A stretch of DNA of 64,000 bases from Gonocerus acuteangulatus. Lineage: Eukaryota > Arthropoda > Insecta > Hemiptera > Coreidae. The DNA lies in assembly GCA_946811695.1 (NCBI GenBank), contig OX328124.1, positions 26,909,741 to 26,973,740 on the forward strand. The letters run 5' to 3'. This document shows, piece by piece, positions 1-11,099 of the stretch (positions within the stretch are counted from its first letter, which is position 1; every line of letters begins with the position of its first letter). Below the pieces are notes generated by a model. The model was not told where the DNA came from and did no database searches. It saw only the letters and a program-made list of their open reading frames with translations. The translations under genes were made by a program, and so were the position numbers.

Positions 1-399
1 TAAAAACAGCGGCTTGATCCTTTCTCACAATAAATACAAAGAAAAGGCCGGCTAAGGCTTTCTTACAGAATAAGCTCTTCTTTTGAATTTTTTATTGTAA
101 ATTTTTTCTTCCTTTCTTTTATTATTTTTTTTTAAGCTGCTCCATTTGCAATTATGAATATAACATGACAGCACCTGTTAATTTTAGAAGCAGGATGGGG
201 GAAAAATAAGAAGCTAACTTCTTGAATTCTTAAGCGTCATTATTAATTAGGAGGGAATATTAAAGGAGAAAAAAGAATTCCGCTTTCTTATTCTTTAAGC
301 CGAAGCGGGATTAATTTAAAATCAGCTAAATTGTCTAATGGGTTAGATGCAATGCTACTTCAGGTAAGATATGTTAAAACTAATATTTTCGTACGTTTC
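1..399. other. AT-rich sequence, nothing recognised
   Basis: Poly(T)/poly(A) runs and AT-rich sequence. I see no exon-like open frame, RNA gene or repeat boundary. Confidence 0.5.
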
Positions 400-504
400 C
401 TGCTTCCCTCCTTATAGTGGAAACCCGCACATGATGCGATCCGGTGCTGAGGAGACTTTCGCGTTTCAGGAACCCATAAATTAGGATAATAATGATCGTA
501 CCAA

Positions 505-540
<36 letters not shown>

Positions 541-541
541 T

Positions 542-600
<59 letters not shown>

Positions 601-700
601 GTGTCTGTTTGCGCTGTCACTGGGCTAATTTTAATGAAATTTGGTACAAAGATACTTAGTGTGGTTTCAATGGTCTTAAGTAAGTAAGGTAAGTGAATCA
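400..700 (-). repeat. Dispersed repeat X with an internal microsatellite
   Basis: Read on the minus strand, this copy matches 43880-44260. One flank carries a GTACCAAATTTCAT block, the other a GAAACGCGAAA block followed by a GC-richer segment ending near 'ggagggaagcagg'. The microsatellite lies between the two flanks in both copies, here (GT)n and at 44 kb (TA)n. A third copy of the right half lies at 61545-61690. It has no coding capacity and I cannot name the superfamily. Confidence 0.6.
505..606. repeat. (GT)n microsatellite
   Basis: About 100 bp of GT dinucleotides with a few TT and GC interruptions. The long His-Thr open frame on the minus strand is this repeat read as codons. Confidence 0.95.
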
Positions 701-719
701 TTTTGTGTGGATTTTGCAA

Positions 720-3180
720 TTATGTGAAAAATTATACTTTTATCGATAAATACTCAATTGCGAAATTATCTTGTAAAATATATCACACTAGTATTGCTAA
801 AGTGACACAACCAAAAAAAAAACTCGACTGAAAATGTGTCACTCTAGCCTATTTAGGGGGAATAGCATTAAGACAGGAAGAGTGACTCTCGTGCCTCCGG
901 CGTGCAATTTGAAGCTAGGTACATACATTATTGATGGTTGATAATGTGGTATTTACCAATATCTTTCATAGTCATAACTGAAAAACACCGATTTTAGATT
1001 TATGTTACTTTAGAAATACTAGAGCGATATGTAACTGATAAAAAAAAAAAAAAAAAAAAAAAATAGTGGGTTGTTTTATCTTATAATAATATTGTTTTCC
1101 TAGAATATGAGCAACCTAAGTGCATTTTAAGTCGCAAAAACATTGTACAATGACCATACATTTCTTGTTCTATTTTTCGGTCAAAATACTCTCATCAGAA
1201 ACGTGGATAACATAGAAAAACGCCACAGTCAACTTCCTGGCGAAATCTGTTTTCAGATACAGCCGTTGCGACGACGCACAGTGGTGCCGAACGCCCGATT
1301 TTAGGGTGAAAAACCTGTAGGTACCTGTGAATCTTTCTGATTTCGGTATAATTTTATAAGTATTTCTTGTGCTATGTTGCAACCCCATAAATAATCAAAA
1401 AAAAATAAATGGAGTGGAGGGTAGTAAAAGATTAACAGTAAGATGAGTAAAACATCTGATCCATGGGCATGAGTTTTCGAAAGGATGGTATAGCAATAAA
1501 GGAGGACTTAAGCCCCTACGTGGGCAATCAAAATAAAATTATCCCCTTACAACCTTCCAGTTGTGGACATTACAAAGAGAACACCTCAGCTACAGGCTTA
1601 ATTAAAACAATAAACCGTTTAATATTCGCTCCGGCTCCTGGATGTCTGGGGGTAAAAAGGCTTGGGAGATAAGCTTTCTTCACTTACTACCGGAATTACA
1701 CAACAAAAACACTAGGGTACTTTGTTATCTCTCGAGATATACAAGGGTAAAACGCCTTTTTTTACCGCTTTATCGTTGTTCAGATGGAAAATGAAGGAAT
1801 GATCTTTCATTAAAATTCGAAATATCTTGCATTCTCAGTTTTCTGAATGTATTTTTTATTTTTCTCTTTTTTTTTTTTTAAATGAAAATTCTCTACTCAC
1901 TGATCTTTTCATGATGTTTATAACAGGTTGAACATTTCTTTTCAGAATAACATCAGGAAAAAATGAATAATTCTTAAAGGGTTCTCTGTAACATAAATAC
2001 AGTGAATTTATTTACTACTATTTACAACATACAATCACTTTTATAAACATAAAACTTAGTTACACCCATTAACAGTACTTGAAGTCAATTAAAAAATCAA
2101 CAACTCTTAGCACACATTTTAATGAATTAGATAAATTTGTTGGTACAATAGATTATCAAGAAGATTAAAATATAAGCTTGGACATTTGATTACTTTTATT
2201 ATTTTTGTTTTTAACCTTAAAATGTTGTTTGAATATTCTATTCATCTATATTTTTCAATCATACATTTGCACAACATTTTATTTCTGTCTGTTGAATTCA
2301 TTAGGTTTTATTTTATCAATTGAATTTATTAGTTTTTAGTATTATTTTATAGTTTTAGTATTATTTATTTTAAATTTATATTATCTCACGTTTAAGATTA
2401 TATGTTGTTAATGTTTAGCTAAAGATAATATTTAACTCCTCATGTAAAACAAATAAGTAAAATTCAATTAGCATTTATAAAATGGATCTTATAGAGAATA
2501 AAGCCCCACATTGCAGGGTTACTGTGTGGAAAATATAATAAAATTAAAGTATGAAATATTAGTATATTATTATTATATTTTAATCTCATGTTTCTTGCTT
2601 TTTTGCTGTGAATTTTTTACAGTAAAATAAATTTAAATATCTGTTTAATTGCAATTGGGATTGCAAGGGTTAGTGCTTGAGTTACCGCAATGCACAAAAA
2701 GCGGAAAATATCCATTCTTGTTTCTTGACTTTTCCTTGTTCTGATCACATTTTTTTTTTCAATCATTTTCTTTGTATGACTAATTGTATAAGCATTCTGA
2801 CAAATTATTTAAAAGCTCTAACAAATCAATTCCTTTAATGGAATGAAACCAACACTTCAGAAACTTTAAGTCATGTTTTCCAAATGCGGCTGAGTATTCC
2901 GTCCTCTATAATAATAATTTGATAATTAAATCCATTAATAAGCACGCAATATAGGAGCGTAAACATATTTCCTAGTGAAATCATGAAATTGAAAGTGTAT
3001 AATGACACCGAGAACTGGTAGATATACTGCTGATTCTGCCCTTGTAGTTTGTGACGAGGGTGGATGACAGGGGTACGTTTAGGTTAGTGATAATCAGGTG
3101 GGAAGACTAACCCTTTTCTAGCATATCCTGACTCATCTATATCCTGCAGGATAAACTATATATTTCCAAACTATTCTTCT
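720..3180. other. AT-rich sequence, no gene recognised
   Basis: A poly(A) run lies at 1040-1062. The rest is AT-rich with no convincing exon, transposon protein or terminal repeats. Open frames are under 75 codons and resemble nothing I know. Confidence 0.45.
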
Positions 3181-3189
3181 CCTCTCGGT

Positions 3190-3330
3190 GACGTCCTCCT
3201 TAAAAGTTTTTTTTTTAAGGTCCTATTGATGTTGGACTCATGAAGGACAATTTTAAACAATTGGTTCATCCAATCATTATCTATCCAACTTAACTACTAG
3301 ATATCGAAAATGATCTCCGTTGAAACACCG
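3190..3330 (+). repeat. Diverged partial copy of repeat Y
   Basis: The order of motifs (tccttaaaag, ggactcatgaaggacaattt, ctagatatcgaaaatgatctc) parallels 4733-4860 and 6750-6878 but with many substitutions and no (TA)n array. It looks like an old copy of the same repeat. Confidence 0.45.
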
Positions 3331-3405
3331 AAAGCGTGCTATGTAAATTAGAGAAATTAATTATGGTGGAGAAACAGAGTTTTGATTTTCCTATTTGATG
3401 CAGTT

Positions 3406-4027
3406 AAACGAAAACCACATTTTAACCTGATGCAGTTAAAATGTGGCAGAAAACATGGTACGAAACACGGGACAACAAACTAAGGGAGATTAAAGAAACA
3501 GTCCGGGAATGGCCTTCCAGCAGCAGATGTAACAGACGAGAAGAAGTCGTTCTGTGCAGACTAAGGATAGGCCATTCCCGACTTACTCACTCTTACCTTA
3601 TGACACGACAGGACAGGCCAACTTGTCAGTACTTTAATGTAACACTTACTGTTAAACACATCCTGACAGACTGTAGACAAAGACAAAATGATAACATCCC
3701 ACAAAACATGAACGAACTACTTACAGATGACAGTCACTACATCAGACAAATATTTGAATACCTCAAACATTTAAACATTTATGACCTCATCTAATTTCGC
3801 ATGAACGAACTATATACGTATACAAATATAAATACAACTGATTGAGAACTAAAGCCAACCTCTACAAGGAAGGGACTATGTCCTCTTCCTCTATTATTAA
3901 AATTATTTTTTTTTTTGTAATGTGAATTATTGCTGTATTTTCATACATATTTAAAATAAAGCCACTTTGTTGTTGAGTCGCCATAGTTGCGAATAAATAA
4001 ATAAAATAAATAAATAAACGAAAACCA
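3406..4027 (+). mobile_element. 5'-truncated I-clade LINE with 12-bp target duplication
   Basis: The insertion is bracketed by an exact direct repeat AAACGAAAACCA at 3406-3417 and 4016-4027. Inside, 3441-3794 encodes 117 residues matching the C-terminal tail that follows RNase H in I-clade LINEs. Visible are LRIGHSRLTHSYLM, a Cys-containing segment, then LTVKHILTDC and a closing helix ending YDLI. The usual C-x2-C reads C-x-Y-F, so one Cys appears lost. The 3' UTR ends in an (AATA)n/(AAATA)n tail directly before the second duplication, as expected for target-primed reverse transcription. The endonuclease, reverse transcriptase and RNase H regions are absent because of 5' truncation. The 5' junction repeats the motif TGATGCAGTTAAA, consistent with template slippage. 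The clade is judged from protein motifs only. Confidence 0.85.
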
Positions 4028-4732
4028 AGAACTCCAGGGCAAGGTAAGTAATAGGTAATTCAATTCTCATCAAAAATGTTCCTATAAACATGCGCACATA
4101 AATGCTTCCTGGAGGCGCAAGAGCTTTAAACCCAAGGCTCTCAAGCTTTATATGCCGATAGTTCTCAACAACTAGTGTTAACGAAAAGAGCTTCAAATGA
4201 ATGCTGTAGGCGTACCTTTTGGTTGAACCGTGAAACTCGCCGTTTGCCATGACTATTGATGTACTGTGTATTATGTGGTGGTATATTAAATAAAAGAGAA
4301 TTGCATCTTAATACTTCAACTTTCTTCCTTGAAAATTCACTATTTATCTGTGGAGTCCATTCTGAAGGGCGTTTTACTCGTTAAAAATATAACTTCACAG
4401 TTGTTTACATCATATAATTGGTCTGAAGTTCTTTTCCAATGTAAGACGAAGAGCTTGCTGGATAAGGGATGTTGCTACCGTAAAGTATTGAGACAGTCTT
4501 GAACAGAAAAGAAGCAAGAATTATCGGCGACTTATTGGACATCATGCCGCTTTCAGTCCCTCCTCGTCGACTTATCGGCAACTTACTGGACACCATGCCT
4601 CCTTCATCCCCTTATAGCCCACTTATAGCGAGAACCTCAATAGGCACACTGCTCGACACACATCGATGCGTTTCTTCTATAGCTCCAGGACAATCTGACA
4701 AATCTTAGTTGCGATTCCTGCTCATCTTGATC
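4028..4732. other. No gene recognised
   Basis: Mixed-composition sequence with a short imperfect repetition of a 'cgacttatcggcaacttactggacaccatgcc' theme around 4525-4600. No supported coding region. Confidence 0.4.
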
Positions 4733-4856
4733 TTTTTAGCACTTTCCTCCGAAAGAATGTAGCTATTGAGGTTGCACTCATGACGGAATTTTTGAAAAAT
4801 GTCTTCGAATCTTTATCGATCCTACCTAGTAGACACCGAAAATGACCCCAGTTAAA

Positions 4857-4914
<58 letters not shown>

Positions 4915-5280
4915 TTTTTTTTCTTCCCCACGAAACTTGGTATGAAGTATTCCCCAATCAAACGAGCCAAATTACTCCGGAGCCAAAGTAGTTATTTGCC
5001 AATACCCGCCGTAATTTGTGTTGTATTTCAACGAAACTCGGTATTCGTTCTGGTCAACTAAAGAGAAAAATGTGTTGTGAAAATAAACTAAATCGGTTCA
5101 TTAGGAAGGGGGGGTTTACTCCGGTCCCAAATTACTAATTTGCTCATACCGGTCGTAATTTCTGCTGTATTGTAACGAAACGCGGTATACGTCCTGGGTA
5201 TCTAATAAAGAAGAAGTGTTGTAAAAAAGAACTGAATCGGTATATTGGAAGGGGAGGGGGATTTACTTTGTACTATGTTT
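4733..5280 (+). repeat. Repeat Y, copy 1, with internal (TA)n and tandem units
   Basis: Starts 'ttttagcactttcctccgaa', runs about 125 bp to 'accccagttaaaattt', then a (TA)n array (4859-4911). It continues into units that each contain a 'gaaacttggtat'-type motif and an 'aaatcggttcattagaag'-type motif (about 4932, 5034 and 5177). Copy 2 at 6750-7501 has the same order of parts. The array is therefore an internal part of the repeat. No protein is encoded and the family is not identified. Confidence 0.75.
4859..4911. repeat. (TA)n array inside repeat Y copy 1
   Basis: Uninterrupted TA dinucleotides of about 53 bp, at the same place as the array in the sister copy at 6878. Confidence 0.95.
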
Positions 5281-5299
5281 AAATTAAATTGAAACAGGT

Positions 5300-5432
5300 G
5301 TTATTTATGTTTTGATTTTATTTATCTATATAGGTAATTTTAAGCAAATTATTTAGGAATGCACTCGACACTACCCTATTCTGAGGAAAGTGCTTAGTTA
5401 TGTAGCTCCTGCGTGACGGACTTTTTATTCTG
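5300..5432 (+). repeat. Repeat Z, copy 1
   Basis: The segment 'ttaagcaaattatttaggaa' through 'gaggaaagtgcttagttatg' to 'gctcctgcgtgacggacttttt' recurs at 8935-9050. Its last 35 bp resemble inverted segments at 42903-42950 and 60955-61005, which link it to the Penelope-like repeat cluster. Confidence 0.6.
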
Positions 5433-6749
5433 TAAGGTTGTTAGCTTACAAGAAATCTCTTGGAGATTAAGATAACTTGAAAACATCGACTTACTCTTTC
5501 ACTATGAATTTTTACTGATTATGCCAGTCTAGACATAGTTGTCTCAGGTAAAGGCTGTAATTAATTATCATCCTAAGTGTTCCTGAAATGACGTCAATAG
5601 GACTTAAAACAAGTAAAAGATTCATGAATAAATGTGCTTTGACCTTCTGGCACTAAAAATACTTTGCGAACAAAAAAAAAAAAAAAAATGCTTTGTTTAG
5701 CTGTCGTTTGTGTCCATATTTGTCCACAAACGACAGCTGAACGTTTCCTACTGAAATTTCGTCCAATTATTTTGATAACAGAGACAAAAACAAAAGATAA
5801 TTTTCTTTTTCATTACTTTAAAAGAAATATTACTATCCTTTTTCTAACGATGTACACTAATATGATAAATAACGTTTTTGTGAAGTAATCAATCATTTTA
5901 CTCCATTTTTCGTCCAAAAACATCTTAATGAAAAATACAAATTATGGAAAGAAACTACTAAAATTATTTTACTCTGAAATTGAAAAATAAAACATATTTC
6001 ATACAATAATGTTCTATAATATACATATCATAATTAAATTATAATTATTTTATCTACAATTTTAGTTATACTGCTCATGTATGGACTTCTATTTTATGGA
6101 ATTTTACTACCGGAAGAGTGAAACATGCAGTACAGAAGCAGGAAGCGGGAAGTTTTTCAGTATTTGACATTCGATTCCACTCTCGACTCAGTAACAACCT
6201 GTCAAATCCAGGCTTCATATTAGTTTATTTTTCTCCCATCCTCAAACAGCGAAAATTTTTCAATCTTTATTCGAATACTTTACAATCGGCAAAAATTATA
6301 ATCATTTTTATTATCGTGCTAGAAAAGGGTGATGTAAAAAAAAACATCCCATGAATCTGTTTGTATAAGTGGACGTTGAAATTTATATTATTATTTTCCT
6401 CTAAAGGAGCTTCAAGTATATTAAAAATAACTTTACCTTTCAAGACGAGAATTACAGAAAGAAAAATAAAAAATCGTTCATAGAATTCGTTTTGTAGAAC
6501 ATGTATGTTATTATTTCATCTCATCTCATTGTTTTTGCAATATTTCGTTATTTGTATGATTCTATAATGAAAAGTCCCTGTTGTGTATAAAGAAAAGCAA
6601 ATTGGGTTTATTATATATTTATTGGAAGAAGACAATCCTCCTGTGGGTTCATATAGGATATAATCCAATTTCGGGAATATTTGTTTACCGTTTATATCAT
6701 ATGGTGATAACTTCTGCATAGAAAAAGTATTGCAATGGTTTACTGCTAA
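5433..6749. other. AT-rich sequence, no gene recognised
   Basis: Apart from the hairpin at 5699-5738 I see no structured feature. The open frames here are short, AT-rich and unlike known proteins. Confidence 0.4.
5699..5738. repeat. Perfect 14-bp hairpin
   Basis: AGCTGTCGTTTGTG (5699-5712) is followed after a 12-base loop by its exact reverse complement (5725-5738). It could form a short RNA hairpin or be the remains of a foldback insertion. The stem is shorter than usual for a microRNA precursor. Confidence 0.7.
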
Positions 6750-6874
6750 CCTTTTAGCACTTTCCTCCGAAGGAAAGTAGCTATTGAGGTTGAACTCATG
6801 ACGGAATTTTTGAAAAATTTCTTCAAATCTTTATCGATCCTACCTAGTAGACACCGAAAATGACCCCAGTTAAA

Positions 6875-6919
<45 letters not shown>

Positions 6920-7501
6920 TATTAACACGATAGCGGCCAGAGTTTTTGTTTTTTCGTCACGAAACTTGGTATATAGCATTCAATTAGGAAACGATTGAAC
7001 GAGTTCGTTAACCACCAAAGTCGGTCCACCGGAAGGGGGGGTTTACCCCGAACCCAAAACACTAATTAGACTATGTCAGCCGTAATATTTGTAATATTTC
7101 AACGAAACTTGGTATTCGCAGTGGTAATATAGAGAGAAAAGTGAGACATAAAAATGAACTAAATCGGTTCATTAGAAGGGGGGGTTTACTCCGGTCCCAC
7201 AATACCAATTCGCCACTACCAGACGTGATTTTTGGTATATTTCGACGAAAGTCGGTATTCGTAGTGGTAATCTACAGGTAAATATGTGTTGTAAAAATAA
7301 ACGAAATCGGTTCATTAGAAGGGGGGGGGGGGGTTTACTCCGGACCCAAATTCCTAATATACCGCTCGTAACCTCATACCGGTTGTAATTTCTGCTGTAT
7401 TGTAACGAAACGCGGTATACGTCGTGGGTAACTCATGAGAAAGATTTGTTGTAAAAATGAGCTGAATCGGTCAATCGGAAAGCGGGGGTTTAATTTGTAA
7501 T
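6750..7501 (+). repeat. Repeat Y, copy 2, with internal (TA)n and about four tandem units
   Basis: The left part closely matches 4733-4858 and is followed by (TA)n at 6878-6916. About four units of roughly 145 bp follow, each with a 'cgaaacttggtattcg'-type motif, an 'aaatcggttcattagaag' motif and a G-run with 'tttactccgg'. Copy 1 has fewer units, so unit number varies between copies. It is non-coding. Confidence 0.75.
6878..6916. repeat. (TA)n array inside repeat Y copy 2
   Basis: About 39 bp of TA dinucleotides in the same position as the array in copy 1. Confidence 0.95.
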
Positions 7502-8717
7502 ATATTTTAATATTTTTTATTTATTTATTTATTTTACGAGCTTCGCAACGACGGCGACTTGCTCTTTTTTTTTTTTTTTAAGATACAGTAAAAAATACAA
7601 ATTTATATGTTCACAATTATCAGTAACTTATAGTACTAAATACAACAAAAGTTTGAAAAGAGCTTACGACAAACTTTAGGAGGTTTGTGTTGAGAATTAT
7701 GTGCTAAACATTATTTAGAGCCTTGCTTTTTGAAATGTAGTTAATATATTTACATAACTTATAACTAAAACTAACAACAATTTTTTATTAGGTCATGATG
7801 GGGTCTACATGTTGTGGTTTTCCATTAATGACCAAGTAAAATTGAGTAATAATTACATAATAGAAAATAAAAATAATAATAATAATTACACTATAGAAAA
7901 AAAAAATTCTTTTGTTTCTTCAGATTCTGTGATACAAATTTATGTGTTTTAAATATTGGAGTATAGAGTGTATGTATGGACTACCCTCTGTAAGAAGTTC
8001 TTGTAGGTCGTGTGGGATGTTCAGTTTGTCACGTCTTTTACATTCAGTGAGTATATGTTTAATGGTCAATGTTATGTTACAAACTCTGCATATTGGTTTG
8101 TCTTTTTTCTCCATGAGGTAATTATGTGTGAGCAACGAGTGTCCAATGCGAAGTCTGGTCAGTACTACTTGGTCTCTTCTTGTCAAGGTATGTTGTTCGT
8201 TACTCCATGCTTTTACTGTGTTCTTAATTTGTGATAATTTGTTGTTTGTTTGTAGCCAGTGATGCAACCAGTCGTTTAATGTATGTGTGCGTAATGTGTG
8301 AACTAAATCATCTAATGTAATGTTTTCAATGTCTAGGATCTGTTTATTTGTTGCGTCTTTTGCATGTTTGTCTACTGATGTACTTAGTCCGATATCCTCG
8401 TGTCCGGGTAGCCATAATAGTGTAAGTGTGTGATTGCTGAGTCTGTGTAATTGTTCGTATATCTGTTTAATTATTGGATAGTTAGTATAAATGTTATCGA
8501 GGGAGCGTAAAGAACTGAGGGAGTCTGTACATAGGAGGATGTTTGTGTTTTCAGTGTTATGTAGTTTTGTAAGGGCTAAGTGTATGGCGTGTAATTCGGC
8601 TGTGTAGATACTTGTGTTGTCATGTAATTTGATTGAATGTGTTTGGTTTTCGTTAATGGCTGCTGCTGCAGTTCCAGATGGTTAATTTATAGATTTTATT
8701 TTATAGATATTTTAATA
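7502..8717 (-). mobile_element. 5'-truncated I-clade LINE with RNase H domain
   Basis: An 11-bp direct repeat ATATTTTAATA (7502-7512 and 8707-8717) brackets the copy; because it is AT-rich I weight it moderately. Read on the minus strand, one open frame runs from about 8684 to 7918. It starts with SGTAAAAINENQ and has an RNase H-like domain with the expected acidic sites: E in TAELHAIH, D in LLCTDSLSS and D in TSVDKHAKDA. WLPGHEDIG precedes the last site. The domain is followed by the I-clade tail: LTRLRIGHSLLTHNYLM, C-x2-C, LTIKHILTEC and a terminal LYHRI. No stop interrupts this part, so the copy is probably young. The 3' end (left) is an AT tail after 'gttgcgaagctcg', a motif also seen at the 3' ends of the 3.4-kb and 13.5-kb copies. 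Endonuclease and reverse transcriptase are missing. Confidence 0.87.
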
Positions 8718-8934
8718 GAAAAGCCCGCCACACGTAGGTTCACAAAGCCGCCGCAAGGAGCGCTTTCTACCACTAGAGTGACTGTATCCTGTTTCTGCGT
8801 TAGAACAAAATACGATAATATGAGGCTTTTTGTATTTATTACGTAGTGTAATAGGTACCATGTGTAAACGTAACTCTGGAAGCAAATTAATAATTGATCA
8901 GTTACTCATTACAAATTTAAAAGAGAACTATTCA
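8718..8934. other. No gene recognised
   Basis: Short GC-richer patch (8720-8800) and AT-rich remainder. I cannot assign it. Confidence 0.4.
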
Positions 8935-9050
8935 TGTTTTTATTTTATTTATGTAGGACATTTTAAGCAAATTGTTCTGGAAAGCAGTCTACACTACCCG
9001 AATTCTGAGGAAAGTGCTTAGTTATGCAGCTCCTGCGTGACGGACTTTTA
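8935..9050 (+). repeat. Repeat Z, copy 2
   Basis: Matches 5306-5432 over about 115 bp, ending 'gcagctcctgcgtgacggac'. Confidence 0.65.
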
Positions 9051-9174
9051 TTATATAAATATGAGAAATTAGTAAATTTTTCCTTTAAGGATTGAAGGAT
9101 TACAAAGGAAACAAATAACAACCAAAATTACTATACAACACTTGAAACAAATGATACATACCTATGAAAATAAA

Positions 9175-9177
<3 letters not shown>

Positions 9178-9237
<60 letters not shown>

Positions 9238-9404
9238 ATATATGGCGCAGGTAAAAAAATAGGACACCTTTCTCTAATGTACTATTTTATTCTTGGCTTG
9301 CCCTACGTGTTTCGTGGCCTTCGGCACACATATTGGATGGCGAGCGGACCACACATGGGGATTTAATGGCATGAAGGCCACGAAACATGTAGGTATATAC
9401 CTAT

Positions 9405-9458
<54 letters not shown>
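9178..9458. repeat. Inverted repeat between two (TA)n arrays
   Basis: (TA)n arrays at 9178-9232 and 9412-9458 flank about 180 bp. Inside, 'cctacgtgtttcgtggcc' (9302-9319) is nearly the reverse complement of 'ggccacgaaacatgtagg' (9376-9393). The GAAAC after a short GC block recalls the Penelope-like hammerhead ends elsewhere in the window, but no full catalytic core or second stem is present. Confidence 0.6.
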
Positions 9459-9459
<1 letters not shown>

Positions 9460-9461
<2 letters not shown>

Positions 9462-10440
9462 ACATTCGATACTAGTGAGAAGTATGTATTCTCAAAAGCT
9501 TCTAACTCAGGTAATGTGAACGTTGGTATTTCTTTATTTCGATGGTCACAGGGAATATTTTGGTAAATCGGAAAATGGGAAAATGTGCTAAGTGCACTAT
9601 AATTATCTCCCAAGACTCATGGATAGTATAAAGATGTCACTAAGTCACAGCCTTGATCGTTTCCGACTTATAAAGATGTGGGTTTTTATGGCATTTTGTA
9701 AAATAGCGTATTTTCTCTGTACATCCCTTTTAAAGAACTGCTCTCAAAAGTTAAAATGTTGAACATACAAAGTTAATCCCTGTGAACATCGATTTAGTAA
9801 TCCACTCATTTGCCTATTCCACAAGTCTTCCGAACAGTGTAAATGTAAGTGTTAAGGTTTTGGCTGAAGGGTACTATCGAAAATATTACCTATCATCAGT
9901 GGTAGTGTAATACTTTTAAGGCAACATTGAATAAGGGTATTAAATTAGTTTGTACGATATTGAGTTCTTCAGTAAGGTCATTAGTGTGTTTATGCACTGG
10001 CTATCGTTGCCTATAAAGCACCCGTATTCCCTTCGGGGAGTCAAAATTAAGTTTTTCCTCTCTGGTAGTTATTGGGTAAATATTTGACTTGTTCACAGTT
10101 CCGTATGCTACATTTTGATATCTAATGTATGTTCATTGAGTAATTGTTTATTGATCCAATTTGTTTATTGTAATTGTGAGTGAAATCCATAGTCGAGTTA
10201 GACCTATTTGTTCACGTTTTTAAAGAAATATTCACAACATCTTTTTTTTTCCTGTTTAATGTGTTGTCAACCACTATGAGGTCATGAAACACAGGATTAT
10301 AGATGGATATTTATATAAAATAATTGTATCGGTGTCACGCGAAGTTAACAAGAAGATGTGAGGGGATAGGAGTTAATAATTTTATTTTAAAAGTTTTTAT
10401 TTATTTTATTTAATTATTTTTTTGTTATTATTATTTTTTT
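9460..10440. other. No gene recognised
   Basis: Moderately AT-rich sequence without supported coding regions or clear repeats. Confidence 0.4.
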
Positions 10441-10469
10441 AATGATATTTGGTGATTTGATTCAAATAT

Positions 10470-10536
10470 TTTTTTTTTTTTTTTTTTTTTTTAATAATAT
10501 TTACTCAGGCTTTCATTACTTAGAGTTTATTATATT

Positions 10537-10606
<70 letters not shown>
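10470..10606. repeat. Poly(T) run and (CA)n microsatellite
   Basis: A T-run of about 23 bases (10470-10492) precedes a pure (CA)n array of about 67 bp (10540-10606), which lies just beyond the 3' end of the minus-strand LINE fragment starting at 10627. Confidence 0.95.
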
Positions 10607-10607
<1 letters not shown>

Positions 10608-10626
10608 CTTATTTATTTATATATTT

Positions 10627-11080
10627 TTAGATATTATGTATTAATTCTGTTGACGTCAAGAATTGGAACAGCTTATCAATCTGGTTGGGACGATCCGCTA
10701 AAATTTCGTCAATTCTATCTGATAGCTGGGCTTCTCTTCTTTGTTTATCATAGTTTTTGCAATTTATTAGCAGGTGGTGAACAGTGGTTATTTGATTACA
10801 TTTTTCACAAAGTGGAGGGGCGCCTCGGGTCATCAGATATGAATGGGTAATTCTTGTATGGCCAATCCTTAGACGAGTCAGGATGCGTTCTTCTTTCTTA
10901 GTTGGTCGAATTGATGTTTGCCAAGGTGTTACTGGCTTTTTTATCATTCTCAATTTATTATCAGTTACAGTGTTCCAGGTTTGTTGCCATTTTTCTGTAA
11001 TTTTATGCTTAACATAGCTCAGAACGTCACCTTGAGGAATCCTATAGATCACAACATCATTAATTAAATTGTTGAGTCAT
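10627..11080 (-). mobile_element. I-clade LINE fragment, different subfamily
   Basis: A minus-strand open frame from about 11078 to 10627 encodes the region after RNase H. It shows YRIPQGDVLSYVKHKITEKW, then LTRLRIGHTRITHSYLM, a C-x2-C pair (CEKC), TTVHHLLINC and a C-terminal helix ending LIHNI. The sequence is clearly diverged from the copies at 3.4, 7.9 and 29.4 kb, so it marks a second I-clade lineage. There is no stop in this span. No convincing target duplication was found; the left side runs into the (CA)n array. Confidence 0.8.
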
Positions 11081-11099
11081 TTCATAAAACTAATATATA

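Noticed and set aside
360..719. 119-codon minus-strand open frame rich in His-Thr
   Set aside because: It is the (GT)n microsatellite read as codons; flanks belong to a non-coding repeat.
9302..9393. Hammerhead ribozyme pair
   Set aside because: GGCC-AC-GAAAC and an inverted arrangement are present, but there is no CUGANGA box and no stem II, so I keep it only as an inverted repeat.
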